A stretch of 64,000 nucleotides of DNA from Shewanella saliphila (GTDB taxonomy: Bacteria; Pseudomonadota; Gammaproteobacteria; Enterobacterales; Shewanellaceae): the NCBI RefSeq assembly GCF_014648295.1, contig NZ_BMQV01000010.1, positions 1-64,000 of the forward strand. Direction: 5' to 3'. Positions 18,619 through 28,874 of the stretch are shown in pieces (positions within the stretch are counted from its first letter, which is position 1; every line of letters starts with the position of its first letter). Under the pieces are notes generated by a model. It did not search any database and had not been told where the DNA came from. It saw only the letters and a program-made list of their open reading frames with translations. The position numbers were made by a program, and so were the translations under genes.

Positions 18619-20328
18619 ATGACTAAGATTGTCATCATTGGTGGTGTTGCCGGCGGCGCATCGGCAGCCGCAAGAGCAAGACGAGTATCTGAAACTGCTG
18701 AAATCATTATGTTAGAAAGAGGCGAGTTTGTGTCGTTTGCCAATTGCGGCCTGCCTTACCATATTAGCGGCGAGATAGAATCAAGAGATGCGCTATTACT
18801 GCAAACACCCGAAAGCTTTAAATCGCGTTTTAATGTTGATGTGCGGGTATTAAACGAAGTGATCACTATTGATCGCCAGGCTAAACAACTGACAATACGC
18901 AATCTTGCAACCAATGAAACCTACCTAGAATCCTATGATAAATTGCTGCTAAGCCCTGGCGCCTCACCCATTAAACCGCCATTGCCAGGCATTGATAGCC
19001 ACTTTGTTCATAGCCTGCGTAATATTCCCGATATGGATAAAATCCTATCCACCTTAATGCTGCATAAGCCCAAACATGCCACGGTTGTGGGTGGCGGTTT
19101 TATTGGTTTAGAAATGGTCGAGGCACTACGCCATGTCGGTTTAGAAGTCAGTTTATTGGAGCTTGCCGACCAGGTTATGGGCCCAGTTGACCTTGAAATG
19201 GCCAATATGCTGCACCAAAAGCTGGTCGATAACGATGTTGATTTACGTTTAAAAACCGGACTTGCCGCCATAACAGAATGCCCTATTCAATTGACTGAAT
19301 CTGACAACACGGATGATTACGATAAACCTGCATCGCCGCATTTTCATTTGCAATTAGCCTTAAGTGATAACACAACACTCGCGACCGACTTAGTGATTTT
19401 GGCCATTGGTGTGAAACCAGAAACCAGCCTAGCATCTGAATGCGGCCTTGAGTTAGGTAAGCTCGGTGGTATTGAAGTTGATGATGAAATGCGCACCTCA
19501 GATGCTGATATTTATGCCGTTGGCGATGCCATAGAAACCGCAGATTTTGTCACGGGCAACCCAACGTTAATCCCGCTTGCGGGGCCTGCTAACCGACAAG
19601 GGCGTTTAGCAGCCGATAACATGTTAGGTGCAAATATAAAGTATCGCGCCACTCAGGGTACTGCCATTTGTAAGCTATTTGATATGGCTATAGCGTCTAC
19701 CGGGCTCAATGAAAAGACCTTACTCAAAAAAGCCATTCCATTTGAAAAAATTTATGTGCATACCGCCAGCCACGCCAGTTATTACCCAGGCGCGCATCCT
19801 ATTACGCTAAAACTGTTGTTTAATCCAGATAATGGCACAATTTTAGGCGCTCAAGCGGCAGGATTAGATGGAGTAGACAAGCGAATTGACGTGCTAGCCG
19901 TGGCGCAACGTGCTGGTATGACAGTATATGATTTAGCCGACCTTGAGCTCACCTATGCACCGCCATTTGGCTCGGCGCGCGATGTCGTTAACCAGGCGGG
20001 TATGGTGGCAGCAAACGTATTGTTAGGTGATGAACAGATTTGTCACACTCAAGATTTCGTTAACTTAAGTGCAAATCAAATCATCGTCGATATTCGCAAT
20101 CCTGGTGAATTAACTACTGCAGGGGCTATTGATGGTGCGATTAATATGCCACTGCCGCAACTGCGTGACCGACTTAACGAGCTTCCAAAAGACAAAGAGT
20201 TACTGGTATTCTGCCAGGTTGGTTTACGTGGACATGTTGCTTATCGCATGCTGACTCAACACGGCTTTAAGGTGCGTAACCTCACTGGCGGTTACAAAAC
20301 CTTCCAAATGGTCAACGCCCGTTTTTAA
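18619..20328 (+). CDS. CoA-dependent NADH per/polysulfide reductase with rhodanese domain
   Basis: 569 aa. The N-terminal FAD domain begins MTKIVIIGGVAGGASAAARARR, with the active Cys43 in FANCGLPYHISG as in CoA-disulfide reductases. The NAD-binding GGGFIGLEMVEAL and the FAD motif IYAVGDAIE follow. A C-terminal rhodanese domain (about 475-569) carries its own Cys in LLVFCQVGLRGH. This arrangement matches NPSR described from Shewanella loihica, which reduces polysulfide/persulfide with NADH. ATG at 18619 has GGAG upstream. It lies downstream of the DUF134 gene and the broken Fur-family gene; the latter may have regulated it. Confidence 0.88.
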   Translation: MTKIVIIGGVAGGASAAARARRVSETAEIIMLERGEFVSFANCGLPYHISGEIESRDALLLQTPESFKSRFNVDVRVLNEVITIDRQAKQLTIRNLATNETYLESYDKLLLSPGASPIKPPLPGIDSHFVHSLRNIPDMDKILSTLMLHKPKHATVVGGGFIGLEMVEALRHVGLEVSLLELADQVMGPVDLEMANMLHQKLVDNDVDLRLKTGLAAITECPIQLTESDNTDDYDKPASPHFHLQLALSDNTTLATDLVILAIGVKPETSLASECGLELGKLGGIEVDDEMRTSDADIYAVGDAIETADFVTGNPTLIPLAGPANRQGRLAADNMLGANIKYRATQGTAICKLFDMAIASTGLNEKTLLKKAIPFEKIYVHTASHASYYPGAHPITLKLLFNPDNGTILGAQAAGLDGVDKRIDVLAVAQRAGMTVYDLADLELTYAPPFGSARDVVNQAGMVAANVLLGDEQICHTQDFVNLSANQIIVDIRNPGELTTAGAIDGAINMPLPQLRDRLNELPKDKELLVFCQVGLRGHVAYRMLTQHGFKVRNLTGGYKTFQMVNARF

Positions 20329-20368
20329 TTTAGGCGTTAGACCGGCTCACTAAAACAAAAAACAGCAA

Positions 20369-20399
20369 CAAAAAACCAGCCGGCAGGCTGGTTTTTTAT
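20369..20399. terminator. bidirectional rho-independent terminator
   Basis: AAAAACCAGCC, short loop, GGCTGGTTTTTT between the convergent NPSR and lysS genes. A- and T-tracts flank both sides of the stem, so it can serve either strand. Confidence 0.8.
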
Positions 20400-20434
20400 T
20401 ATGCTTCAATATTGGCCCAAGCCAACATGGACGA

Positions 20435-21937
20435 TTAAGCTTGTGGACGCATCGCTGGGAATAAAATCACGTCACGAATAGTATGAGTGTTAGTGAATAA
20501 CATCACTAAACGGTCGATACCAATACCTTGACCTGCTGTTGGCGGTAGGCCGTGCTCAAGTGCAGTAATGTAGTCTGCATCGTAGAACATCGCTTCATCA
20601 TCGCCCGCATCTTTGGCATCAACCTGCGCTTTAAAGCGGTTGTCTTGATCTTCTGCATCGTTAAGCTCGCTAAAGCCGTTCGCCACTTCACGGCCACCGA
20701 TAAAGAACTCAAAACGGTCGGTAATGAAATCGTTGTTGTCGTTACGACGTGCAAGAGGCGAAATGTCTGCTGGATAACCGGTAATGAACGTAGGTTGCAT
20801 TAACTTAGGTTCTGCGGTTTCACCAAAGATTTCTTCTAGTAGCTGACCACAAGTCCAGAATTTTTCAAGCTTAATACCTAGGCTCGATGCTAAATCACGC
20901 ATAAACTCAACGTCTTTCACTTGCTCGTAAGTCATTGCTTGAATGGTAGCGTTATCTGGGTTGTACTTTTGAATCGCTTCTAACATGCTTAAACGCGCAT
21001 AAGGGCCGCCAAAGTCAACGGTGTGCTCACCGTATGGCATTTGCGCGCTGCCTAATAATTCAATGGCAATTGAACTAAGCATTTCTTCAGTAAGGTCCAT
21101 TAAATCTTTGTAATCAGCGTACGCCATATAGAATTCCATCATGGTGAATTCTGGGTTATGGCGTGGTGATAGGCCTTCGTTGCGGAAGTTACGGTTAATT
21201 TCAAATACACGCTCAAAACCGCCAACCACTAAACGCTTAAGGTATAGCTCAGGCGCGATACGTAAGTACATCGCCATGTCTAACGCGTTGTGATGGGTAA
21301 CAAACGGACGTGCAGATGCGCCACCAGGAATAACGTGCATCATTGGGGTTTCTACTTCCATGAACTCTTTTTTGATCATGAAGTTACGAATAGCTGAAAC
21401 CACTTTAGAACGCATAACAAATGCATTGCGCGAGTCTTCGTTTACGATCAAATCAACGTAACGCTGACGGTAGCGAGTTTCTTGGTCGGTTAAACCGTGG
21501 AATTTTTCTGGTAATGGACGCAATGCTTTAGTCAGCAATTGGTATTCTTCCATGTTGACGTACAAGTCGCCTTTACCCGATAAATGCAGCTGACCTTTTA
21601 CACCGATGATGTCACCGATGTCTAAACCTTGATAACGTTCTTTTAAGTCGCCTTGTACTGGCTTGCCAGCATACGCTTGAATACGACCAGACACGTCTTG
21701 AAGCACTAAGAATGGACCACGTTTAGCCATAATACGACCGGCAATACTGGTTTGAAAACCTAACGCTTCTAGGGCTTCTTTAGTTTGTTCACCATATTGC
21801 GCCTGCAGTTCAGCGGCTTTATGGCTACGTTGCCAAGTATTAGGATGAGCATTTGCAGGACAGCTAGTACGGATATGTTCTAGTTTAGCGCGGCGCTCTG
21901 CAATCAGTTTGTTTTCATCTTGTACGTGTTCGGTCAT
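20435..21937 (-). CDS. lysS: lysyl-tRNA synthetase (class II)
   Basis: 500 aa. An N-terminal OB-fold tRNA-binding domain (about 65-145: [16 protein letters not shown]) is followed by the class II catalytic domain with motif 1 near [20 protein letters not shown], motif 2 [20 protein letters not shown], and motif 3 [12 protein letters not shown]. Charges tRNA-Lys in the cytoplasm. It follows prfB by 58 bp on the same strand, the same prfB-lysS pairing as in E. coli. Confidence 0.96.
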   Translation of the reverse strand: MTEHVQDENKLIAERRAKLEHIRTSCPANAHPNTWQRSHKAAELQAQYGEQTKEALEALGFQTSIAGRIMAKRGPFLVLQDVSGRIQAYAGKPVQGDLKERYQGLDIGDIIGVKGQLHLSGKGDLYVNMEEYQLLTKALRPLPEKFHGLTDQETRYRQRYVDLIVNEDSRNAFVMRSKVVSAIRNFMIKKEFMEVETPMMHVIPGGASARPFVTHHNALDMAMYLRIAPELYLKRLVVGGFERVFEINRNFRNEGLSPRHNPEFTMMEFYMAYADYKDLMDLTEEMLSSIAIELLGSAQMPYGEHTVDFGGPYARLSMLEAIQKYNPDNATIQAMTYEQVKDVEFMRDLASSLGIKLEKFWTCGQLLEEIFGETAEPKLMQPTFITGYPADISPLARRNDNNDFITDRFEFFIGGREVANGFSELNDAEDQDNRFKAQVDAKDAGDDEAMFYDADYITALEHGLPPTAGQGIGIDRLVMLFTNTHTIRDVILFPAMRPQA

Positions 21938-21995
21938 GTTATATTCTCGCGTTTACTCGCCACACTTACGATGCATGACGAAAAAAGTTAATATT

Positions 21996-23094
21996 TTAAA
22001 GTCCTGATTTTAGGCTGGCTTCAATAAACTTATCTAAATCACCATCCAACACAGATTGAGTATTGCGATTCTCAACCCCTGTACGTAAATCTTTAATTCG
22101 CGCATCGTCTAAAACGTATGAACGGATTTGACTGCCCCAACCGATGTCAGACTTAGCGTCTTCTGCCGCTTGTTTGTCAGCATTTTGCTTATGCATTTCT
22201 AACTCGTATAGCTTAGCTTTTAATTGCTTAAAGGCTGAGTCACGGTTTTTATGTTGCGAACGATCGTTTTGACATTGCACAACCGTATTGGTTGGCAAGT
22301 GAGTAATACGTATCGCTGAATCCGTTTTGTTAACGTGCTGACCACCCGCACCAGAGGCACGGTAAGTATCAATACGTAAATCAGATGGATTAATCTCGAT
22401 TTCAATGTCATCTTCGATTTCTGGGTAAACAAATACCGAGCAAAAAGACGTATGACGCTTGCCTGATGAGTCAAACGGTGACTTACGCACTAAACGATGC
22501 ACGCCGGTTTCTGTGCGCATCCAACCAAAAGCATATTCGCCGGTAAACTTAATGGTTGCGCCTTTAATACCCGCAACGTCACCGTCGGTGACTTCCATTA
22601 ATTCAGGGCTATAGCCGTGGGCTTCGCCCCAACGCAAATACATGCGCAATATCATGTTGGCCCAATCTTGCGCTTCCGTGCCGCCCGAACCAGATTGAAT
22701 ATCTAAATAACAATTTGAGGCGTCATTTTTACCCGAAAACATCCGGCGAAATTCTAAGTCAGCCAATCGTGAGTCTAAGGTTTTTAGTTCCTCTGAAGCG
22801 TCGTTAAAGGTTTCTTCGTCATCTTCTTCGATGGCTAATTCAAGCAACCCTTCGATGTCTTCAAGACCTGCGTCCATATCATCAATGGTTTTAACAACCG
22901 CTTCTAGTGCTGCACGTTCTTTACCTAGTGCTTGAGCACGTTCAGGTACGTTCCACACTTCAGAACTTTCAAGTTCTCGACTGACTTCTTCTAAACGCTC
23001 ACTTTTAGCAGCGTAGTCAAAGATACCCCCGAAGTAGCTCAGTACGTTCAGCAAGCTCTTTGATTTTGAATTTTACCGGATTAACTTCAAACAT
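21996..23094 (-). CDS. prfB: peptide chain release factor 2 with programmed +1 frameshift
   Basis: Translation starts at ATG 23094 ([17 protein letters not shown]) and meets an in-frame TGA at 23019-23017 as codon 26. The context is the conserved CGGGGGTATCTTTGAC, with a Shine-Dalgarno-like GGGGG and the slippery CTT codon. A +1 shift continues with [16 protein letters not shown] for about 340 more residues. RF2 hallmarks are visible: the SPF tripeptide in [15 protein letters not shown] and GGQ in [17 protein letters not shown]2 terminates at UGA/UAA and regulates itself through this shift. A naive ORF call would start at 23054 and lose the N-terminus. Confidence 0.95.
23017..23034 (-). promoter_or_regulatory. 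RF2 programmed frameshift site
   Basis: CGG GGG TAT CTT TGA C on the minus strand: internal Shine-Dalgarno-like G-run, shift codon CTT, stop TGA followed by C. Same arrangement and codon position as E. coli prfB. Confidence 0.95.
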
Positions 23095-23249
23095 GAATAT
23101 TCAACTTAAATTAGCAGTTAACAAAAGGTGCAACGGCGCATTTTACCCCATGACACGCGCTAAACCTAGACCGAAAGGCCGATTATTAACAAACTAATGG
23201 CGAATAAATTTCAGCAGTGCGAACACTCGGTCAATATGCTTTTTGGCAT

Positions 23250-23278
23250 AAAAAAATGAACCCACCAGGAGTTCATTT
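23250..23278 (-). terminator. rho-independent terminator of the chemoreceptor gene
   Basis: Stem AAATGAAC / GTTCATTT with a T-run on the minus strand, about 30 bp beyond the stop at 23310. Confidence 0.65.
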
Positions 23279-23309
23279 CTATAAAGCGTAAACCGCGTTA
23301 ATTAGTACA

Positions 23310-24974
23310 CTAAATTTTGAACTGGCCCACCAACTTAGCGAGGGTTTGCCCTTCGCTAGCGACATCTTTACAAGCACCCGACGCATCTTGGCTGGCGGCT
23401 AATAACGAGTTAACGATTTCTTGCACTGAGTTAACGTTGCGGTTAATTTCTTCAGTTACTGAGCTTTGCTCTGTTGCTGCAGTCGCAATCTGGGTACTCA
23501 TATCATTAATGCTAGTGACTGAAGTGGTGACAGCACCTAGGCTTTCAGAGATAGCGCGTGACGACTCAACCGAGCTCAAACAGCTTGTTTGGCTTTCTTG
23601 CATGGTTTGCACGGCTTTAGTCACTAATTTATGCAGTTGCGATAGCATATCGTTAATTTCTACCGTGCTGCTTTGGGTACGGCTGGCGAGATTTCTCACT
23701 TCATCAGCTACGACCGCAAATCCACGTCCTTGCTCACCTGCACGAGCCGCTTCAATGGCTGCGTTTAACGCCAATAAGTTAGTTTGTTCAGCGATGCCGC
23801 CAATCACACTTAACACAGAATTGATTTTTTGTGATTGCTCACTTAACGATTTAACATCCTCAGCGGCATTATCAATTTGTTTCATTAAGTTAGACACTTC
23901 CGTTAGTGAAGTATCAACACACTCTTGCGCTTTAGTAACATCACCTGAGGCGGTATGCGTTGCATCGGCAACCATACTAGTATTGTGTGCCACATCATTT
24001 GCGGTGGCTGACATCTCAGTAATGGCGGTAACAATTTGGTCAATTTCATTATTGTGGCTATAAAGCTGTTCGGTCATTGACGCGGTTTGGCCACTGATAC
24101 TCTGAGCACCGTGTTTGACTTTTTCAGTCGCACCGGCCACATCGCCGATAATGGTTTGCAGCTTATCAACAAATAAATTAAACGCACTGCCTAGCTGGCC
24201 AATTTCATCTTCGCTAGCCACATCTAAACGTTTGGTTAAGTCACCTTCACCTTTGGCAATATCATTAAGTGAATTAGCCATATTTTGGATAGGCACAACT
24301 AACTTGTGCGCCATAATGATCACTACAAATGCGGTAATGCCGGTTAAGCCAAGCGCCATCATTAAAAACATCAACGCTTTAGTGTTCATACGCTCCGCTT
24401 TTTCATCGTGAAACTTGGCAATAGATTGCTCGATATCATCAATATAGGCCCCAGTACCTAACATCCAGTTGGTATTAGGCACCATAATGGCATAGCCTAG
24501 TTTTTCGATTAACTTATCTGAGCCGGGCTTTTGATAATAATATGAAAAAATACCGTCGCCAGATTTAGCAGCATTTAATAACCCGACAATAATTTTAGTG
24601 CCGCTAGGGTCAGCCATATCAATTTTGTTTTGCCCTTCTAAATCAGGGATGGTCGCATGGAAAATGTTGACTCCAGCAGTGTCATAAATATAGAAATAAC
24701 CAGCACTACCAAAGCGTAAATCGCGTAAGGCCTGGTTAACATTACCGTCGCTTCCGAGCGAAAGTTGATGTTCAACTACGCCTTGGGCAATTTCGGTTGC
24801 TTCAGCAAGTTGATTCTTTCTTTCCGCTATTAATTCGCCGCGAAATTGAGCAATATCATTTTTTAACGAGGTACCTTCATTAACATAAAACAGACTCAGT
24901 AATACCGCTAAAATTAGCGATAAAGGGATGAGCGACAACCCCAACAGTTTATTGCGTAAGGATGATTTCAGCAT
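23310..24974 (-). CDS. methyl-accepting chemotaxis protein with single Cache domain
   Basis: 554 aa. TM1 (about 9-30), a periplasmic single Cache domain (about 35-195: [36 protein letters not shown]), TM2 (about 200-222), HAMP (about 223-275), and a cytoplasmic signalling domain with the hairpin tip [20 protein letters not shown]. No C-terminal receptor pentapeptide for CheR is evident. Ligand unknown; sCache receptors often sense small organic acids. It has its own terminator, so it is probably monocistronic. Confidence 0.92.
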   Translation of the reverse strand: MLKSSLRNKLLGLSLIPLSLILAVLLSLFYVNEGTSLKNDIAQFRGELIAERKNQLAEATEIAQGVVEHQLSLGSDGNVNQALRDLRFGSAGYFYIYDTAGVNIFHATIPDLEGQNKIDMADPSGTKIIVGLLNAAKSGDGIFSYYYQKPGSDKLIEKLGYAIMVPNTNWMLGTGAYIDDIEQSIAKFHDEKAERMNTKALMFLMMALGLTGITAFVVIIMAHKLVVPIQNMANSLNDIAKGEGDLTKRLDVASEDEIGQLGSAFNLFVDKLQTIIGDVAGATEKVKHGAQSISGQTASMTEQLYSHNNEIDQIVTAITEMSATANDVAHNTSMVADATHTASGDVTKAQECVDTSLTEVSNLMKQIDNAAEDVKSLSEQSQKINSVLSVIGGIAEQTNLLALNAAIEAARAGEQGRGFAVVADEVRNLASRTQSSTVEINDMLSQLHKLVTKAVQTMQESQTSCLSSVESSRAISESLGAVTTSVTSINDMSTQIATAATEQSSVTEEINRNVNSVQEIVNSLLAASQDASGACKDVASEGQTLAKLVGQFKI

Positions 24975-25091
24975 AGTTGAATCAACTCGTAATGTAATTG
25001 TAAATTAAGTATAGATGTTTATGATTTGCAACCAAACATTCTCAGCAAATAAAGTGACATACATCCCAAAATGACAAGAAATGAATAACCA

Positions 25092-26243
25092 CTACAGCAA
25101 AGTGAGTACAGCTCCGATAACGGCAAATCCTAACACCAGCCACACAATACTGGGTTTAAAAATTTTCAACACACTAAAGCCTACAATCACCATTGCCATA
25201 TCGAGCGGCATAATCACGGCACTGGTAAATACGGGTTGATAAAGCGCTGCAAGTAATAACCCCACAACGGCAGCATTGACTCCGGCTAACGCACCGGCAA
25301 TGTGAGGGTGCTGGCTAATCGTGTGCCAACTTTTTAACCCCACCAGCATCAGTAAAAATCCCGGTAAAAAAATGGCTAAGGTCGCCACAATGGCACCCTG
25401 TATGGGAGACTCTAACCATAAATCTGCCCCTAAGAATGTTGCTAAGGTGAACATTGGCCCTGGGATAGCTTGCGCAAGTGCATAACCGGTTAAAAAGCGG
25501 TCGGGAGTAATGTAGTCGCCAACGCTTGCTTCAAGTAATGGCAGCACCACATGACCACCACCAAAAACCAAGCTACCGACTTGATAAAACTGGGCAAAAA
25601 TTTGCCCTAAGCTATCATCATGGCCGATTAAATACAGTGACCCCACTAAGCCAAAAATAAATATGGCCAGCCAGCGATAATCAAGGGAGATAGGAGGAGT
25701 TTCTGGGGTCATGTTTTCACCGCGTGTCAGCAAGACCACTCCAGCAATGGCGGCGAAAATAAGCACGGCTATTTGAGTTAACATCGACGGCATAACTACG
25801 ATAACAACCGCGGTTACGGCCATTAGCACCTTAGCGGTTTTACGCTGACAAAACTGATTAAACATTGATAACGTGGCATCAGCAACCACCACAACAGCCA
25901 ACAATTTTAAACCATGAATAATGCCCTGCACTGAACTGTTCTCTAACCATTGCGCGCTGGTTACCGCAAACAAAAACAACAAGAGAAATGACGGTAAGGT
26001 AAAACCTAAAAACGCTGCGAGCCCGCCCAGTAAACCACCTTTATGGTAACCAATGGCAAAGCCGACTTGGCTTGAGCCCGGACCTGGCATAAATTGGCTT
26101 AAGGCAACAAAGCTGGCGTATTGCTTACCATCTAGCCATTGCAAATCATCAACAAATGCTTTTCTAAAATAACCAATATGCGCTGCAGGGCCGCCAAAAC
26201 TGATTAAGCCTAATGCTAAAAAACGACTGAAGATTTGCCACAT
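25092..26243 (-). CDS. chrA: chromate transporter ChrA
   Basis: 383 aa with about ten membrane segments in two homologous CHR halves. The first half begins FLALGLISFGGPAAHIGYFRKAFVDD and contains ALSQFMPGPGSSQVGFAIGY; the second contains GSLVFGGGHVVLPLLEASV and ALAQAIPGPMFTLATFLGA. These repeats are diagnostic of the CHR superfamily, which exports chromate (sulfate-like anions) across the inner membrane. Length fits the long-chain type. No metal regulator gene is adjacent. Confidence 0.9.
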   Translation of the reverse strand: MWQIFSRFLALGLISFGGPAAHIGYFRKAFVDDLQWLDGKQYASFVALSQFMPGPGSSQVGFAIGYHKGGLLGGLAAFLGFTLPSFLLLFLFAVTSAQWLENSSVQGIIHGLKLLAVVVVADATLSMFNQFCQRKTAKVLMAVTAVVIVVMPSMLTQIAVLIFAAIAGVVLLTRGENMTPETPPISLDYRWLAIFIFGLVGSLYLIGHDDSLGQIFAQFYQVGSLVFGGGHVVLPLLEASVGDYITPDRFLTGYALAQAIPGPMFTLATFLGADLWLESPIQGAIVATLAIFLPGFLLMLVGLKSWHTISQHPHIAGALAGVNAAVVGLLLAALYQPVFTSAVIMPLDMAMVIVGFSVLKIFKPSIVWLVLGFAVIGAVLTLL

Positions 26244-26320
26244 AGTCCTGAACCCTTATTGTACTGATAAGCAATTTTATGACATTTAAATGACAATTTC
26301 ATGACCGCGCCACTGCTAAC

Positions 26321-27454
26321 TTAGCGTCTTTCTAGCATCACTAATACTTCAAAATGGTCAGTATGCGCAAACATATCAAATAATTGCACTTTGGTGATTT
26401 GATAGCCTTCAATACTCGCCAAATCGCTCACTAACGTGTGAGGATTACAGCTCGAATACACAATAGCTTTGGGCGCAAATAAACTCAACGATTGACACAA
26501 TGCCTCACCTAATCCTCGACGTGGTGGATTAACAATAATCAAATCCGGCTTGTCTTGATCGGCTTGACCTAGGGCAAATGTTGTTGAGTCCAGCGCACTA
26601 AAATCGACATTGGTTAGCCCTAGCTTTTCAGCTGATAGTTTAGCGCATTCAATCGCTTCCGCTTCAATCTCAATACCCGTTAGGCGTATGTGTTTATCGG
26701 CACAATGCAGACCAAAGCCCCCTACGCCGCAAAATAAATCCCAAATGTAGCTAGGGTTAAACGCTGCCACCCACTCGCGAGCGGTTTGATATAATTTGGC
26801 AGCCACCTCTGGATTGGTCTGAAAAAAGCTTTTAGGGCGAATAAACAGCGGCACATGATTAAATTGTTCTTCTAAACGAGTTACCTCTGTTAAAAAGATT
26901 TCTTGCTCGCCTTCCAATATCGCCATGTGTACAGGCTGTATATTGACAGACACTAACGCTATAGCAGGAAACTCCTGCAATAGCTGGGGCAATTCGCGTT
27001 CGATCCGAGCAATGACTTGTTCACTGCGCAGCACAAAACGCAACATAAACTGGCCGTGCTTTTGGCTACGAGTCAGTAAGATGTATTTCAATTCGCCTTT
27101 GGCTTTATCGACACGATAGGGTGGTAAACCAGCTTGCTGCACAAAACGCTCTAATCGATGCAGCAGAATTTGCATATCATGTGGATACAAGCTGCAATCA
27201 CATAAGCTAACCGCCTCACCTTGTGGGTTAACCAAACCTAAAATAGGTTGATGCGCCGCGCCTAACACCACCATTTTGGCTTTATTGCGAAAACCAGACT
27301 CGGCACTCAATACCGGTGGTAACCATTTATCGACATTTAACTTGGCAAATAACTCAACAAGTTGCTGTTGTTTATTGGCAATTTGCTGCGCCATTGGTTG
27401 CTCAATATTACGACATGATAAACAATCACCACGTTGAAAATAGTCACACTTCAC
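26321..27454 (-). CDS. rlmC: 23S rRNA (uracil-747-C5)-methyltransferase RlmC
   Basis: 377 aa, very close in layout to E. coli RlmC (375 aa): an N-terminal Cys cluster for a [4Fe-4S] centre ([15 protein letters not shown], then LCDCSLYP), SAM-binding [21 protein letters not shown], and the catalytic SSCNPHT. Methylates U747 of 23S rRNA. The GTG start at 27454 lies inside the end of the ohrR reading frame (11-bp overlap), so the two are probably translationally coupled. Confidence 0.92.
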   Translation of the reverse strand: MKCDYFQRGDCLSCRNIEQPMAQQIANKQQQLVELFAKLNVDKWLPPVLSAESGFRNKAKMVVLGAAHQPILGLVNPQGEAVSLCDCSLYPHDMQILLHRLERFVQQAGLPPYRVDKAKGELKYILLTRSQKHGQFMLRFVLRSEQVIARIERELPQLLQEFPAIALVSVNIQPVHMAILEGEQEIFLTEVTRLEEQFNHVPLFIRPKSFFQTNPEVAAKLYQTAREWVAAFNPSYIWDLFCGVGGFGLHCADKHIRLTGIEIEAEAIECAKLSAEKLGLTNVDFSALDSTTFALGQADQDKPDLIIVNPPRRGLGEALCQSLSLFAPKAIVYSSCNPHTLVSDLASIEGYQITKVQLFDMFAHTDHFEVLVMLERR

Positions 27455-27935
27455 AACTTGTCGCCTCGCCAGAATTCAGCATGGCATATGCCTGATCGCA
27501 CAGTATTTTCAACTGGGTTAGTTCTTCTACTGAACCACCCACTTTGCAAAACATTTGCTCTGGTACAGTCAATGCTTGTTGATGCAGCTGGCGACCTTGC
27601 TCTGTCACGTGCAATACTCGTACGCGCTCATCTAATTCACTGCGCCCACGGCTGACTAACTCTTTGGCCTCAAGGCGTTTAAGTAATGGTGTTAACGTAC
27701 CAGAATCAAGATGGAGCTTTTCACCTAAAGTTTTCACGCTGATACCTGGCTCTTGCCAAAGCACCATCATCACTAAATATTGCGGATAAGTGAGTGATAA
27801 CTCTTCGAGCAAAGGTCTATAGGCGCGGATCATGGCATTAGTCGCACTATATAATGAGAAACACACTTGGTTTTCAAGCGCTAATGGATTTTGGGCAGTT
27901 TTAGATCCGCTTACCATGGGGGTTTTAGTCGTCAT
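27444..27935 (-). CDS. ohrR: MarR-family organic peroxide regulator OhrR
   Basis: 163 aa. The core reads [41 protein letters not shown], with the reactive Cys of OhrR in the NQVCF position. The winged HTH recognition segment is [20 protein letters not shown] and the wing DERVRVL. OhrR represses organic peroxide resistance genes until its Cys is oxidised. The usual ohr peroxidase gene is not adjacent; instead a YjfB-like gene diverges from it, and rlmC follows with overlap. The N-terminus (about 20 residues) is extended relative to short OhrRs. Confidence 0.85.
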   Translation of the reverse strand: MTTKTPMVSGSKTAQNPLALENQVCFSLYSATNAMIRAYRPLLEELSLTYPQYLVMMVLWQEPGISVKTLGEKLHLDSGTLTPLLKRLEAKELVSRGRSELDERVRVLHVTEQGRQLHQQALTVPEQMFCKVGGSVEELTQLKILCDQAYAMLNSGEATSCEV

Positions 27936-28042
27936 AAGCTATACTCAATTAATAAATAAAAGTCGTAACACATCATTTAATCAATGGTTTTATTGTAACA
28001 CATGTTGATTGTGCGCAATCTATATTGGTTATGATATTTTAC

Positions 28043-28069
28043 TCAAGTTGTTACGACAAAAGCCGATAA
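28043..28069 (+). promoter_or_regulatory. sigma-28 (FliA) flagellar promoter upstream of the YjfB-like gene
   Basis: TCAAGTTG (28043-28050), an 11-bp spacer, then GCCGATAA (28062-28069). The -10 element is a full match to the enterobacterial FliA consensus GCCGATAA, the spacer has the consensus length, and the -35 matches 6 of 8 positions. The ATG follows 30 bp later. Confidence 0.82.
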
Positions 28070-28099
28070 CTAAACATCATATGAATCTGAGGGGAAAAC

Positions 28100-28291
28100 A
28101 TGACTATCAGTGTGAATGCACCATCTTCGATGCCAACGACGATTGATTCAGGAAACAGCTTGAAAGTGGCTGTGATGGCAAAAGATCAACAAGAAGTTGA
28201 AGGCCAAATGGCACTACAGCTTATTGAAGCCGCAGCGCCAGCACCACAACCCGTTGGCAATAGCGGCCACAATATTAATACTACGGCATAG
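28100..28291 (+). CDS. YjfB-like putative motility protein
   Basis: 63 aa, ATG with GAGGGG upstream. The sequence ends MALQLIEAAAPAPQPVGNSGHNINTTA, which resembles the C-terminal end of the small YjfB/PF14070 proteins (LQLLQ..PP.P...LG..IN/D). The family is annotated as putative motility protein without proven function. The sigma-28 promoter immediately upstream supports a flagellar or chemotaxis link. It ends in its own terminator, so it is monocistronic. Confidence 0.68.
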   Translation: MTISVNAPSSMPTTIDSGNSLKVAVMAKDQQEVEGQMALQLIEAAAPAPQPVGNSGHNINTTA

Positions 28292-28303
28292 AAACATGAT
28301 GCA

Positions 28304-28335
28304 TAAAAAACCTAGCGATTAATGCTAGGTTTTTG
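28304..28335 (+). terminator. rho-independent terminator after the YjfB-like gene
   Basis: AAAAACCTAGC / GCTAGGTTTTT stem with a 7-nt loop and a T-rich tail. Confidence 0.75.
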
Positions 28336-28355
28336 TTTTTAAGGCAACTTAGAGG

Positions 28356-28736
28356 TTAATAGCGTAACCATTTCAGCGCATCGTTTTGTTCTTCAAAATA
28401 CTTCATTTCTCCAGAAATAAACCAACTGCCCATTTTTGCAGCCCATTCATGCCAGCCTTTATTGCCCCATATGGCGACGCGTTCAAATTCAGACTGATGC
28501 TTTAATCCCAGCTTTAAATCATCCCAGGCGGCACGTAAATCCCAGCCCTCAAGTTCAGTAGCATCCAATAACAAACTGATTTTGGGTTGTTCGACTTGGC
28601 TAAGCGCGCCTTCAAGCATTGGCGTAATCACCAGATAATCCTCATGGGTTAGGGTACCCACGGCTTTAAGTGTCACAAAGAAAACATTCTCGATACGGTT
28701 TATGCCAATCGACAAACCATGTTTTTTAATACTCAT
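28356..28736 (-). CDS. SpoIIAA-like (STAS-fold) protein
   Basis: 126 aa. ATG at 28736 is preceded by AAGGAG; the open frame further upstream is discarded. Sequence features of the SpoIIAA-like family (PF11964): an early strand VFFVTLKAVGTLTHEDY, LLLDATELEGWDLRAAWDDLK, a central FERVAIWGNKGWHEW, and FEEQNDALKWL at the C-terminus. Cytosolic, function unknown; related proteins are thought to bind lipids or partners through a STAS fold. Confidence 0.78.
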   Translation of the reverse strand: MSIKKHGLSIGINRIENVFFVTLKAVGTLTHEDYLVITPMLEGALSQVEQPKISLLLDATELEGWDLRAAWDDLKLGLKHQSEFERVAIWGNKGWHEWAAKMGSWFISGEMKYFEEQNDALKWLRY

Positions 28737-28874
28737 ACCCCACTCCTTAGTGATATAAAAAAACCGAGACTTATGTTTATATTTTAACCCCTTTAAAGGT
28801 AAAGAGTGTGCATAACTGCACAAAAAATGCTTAATTAATCATCAGGGTTGAGCTGAGCTAATGGTAAGTGCATT

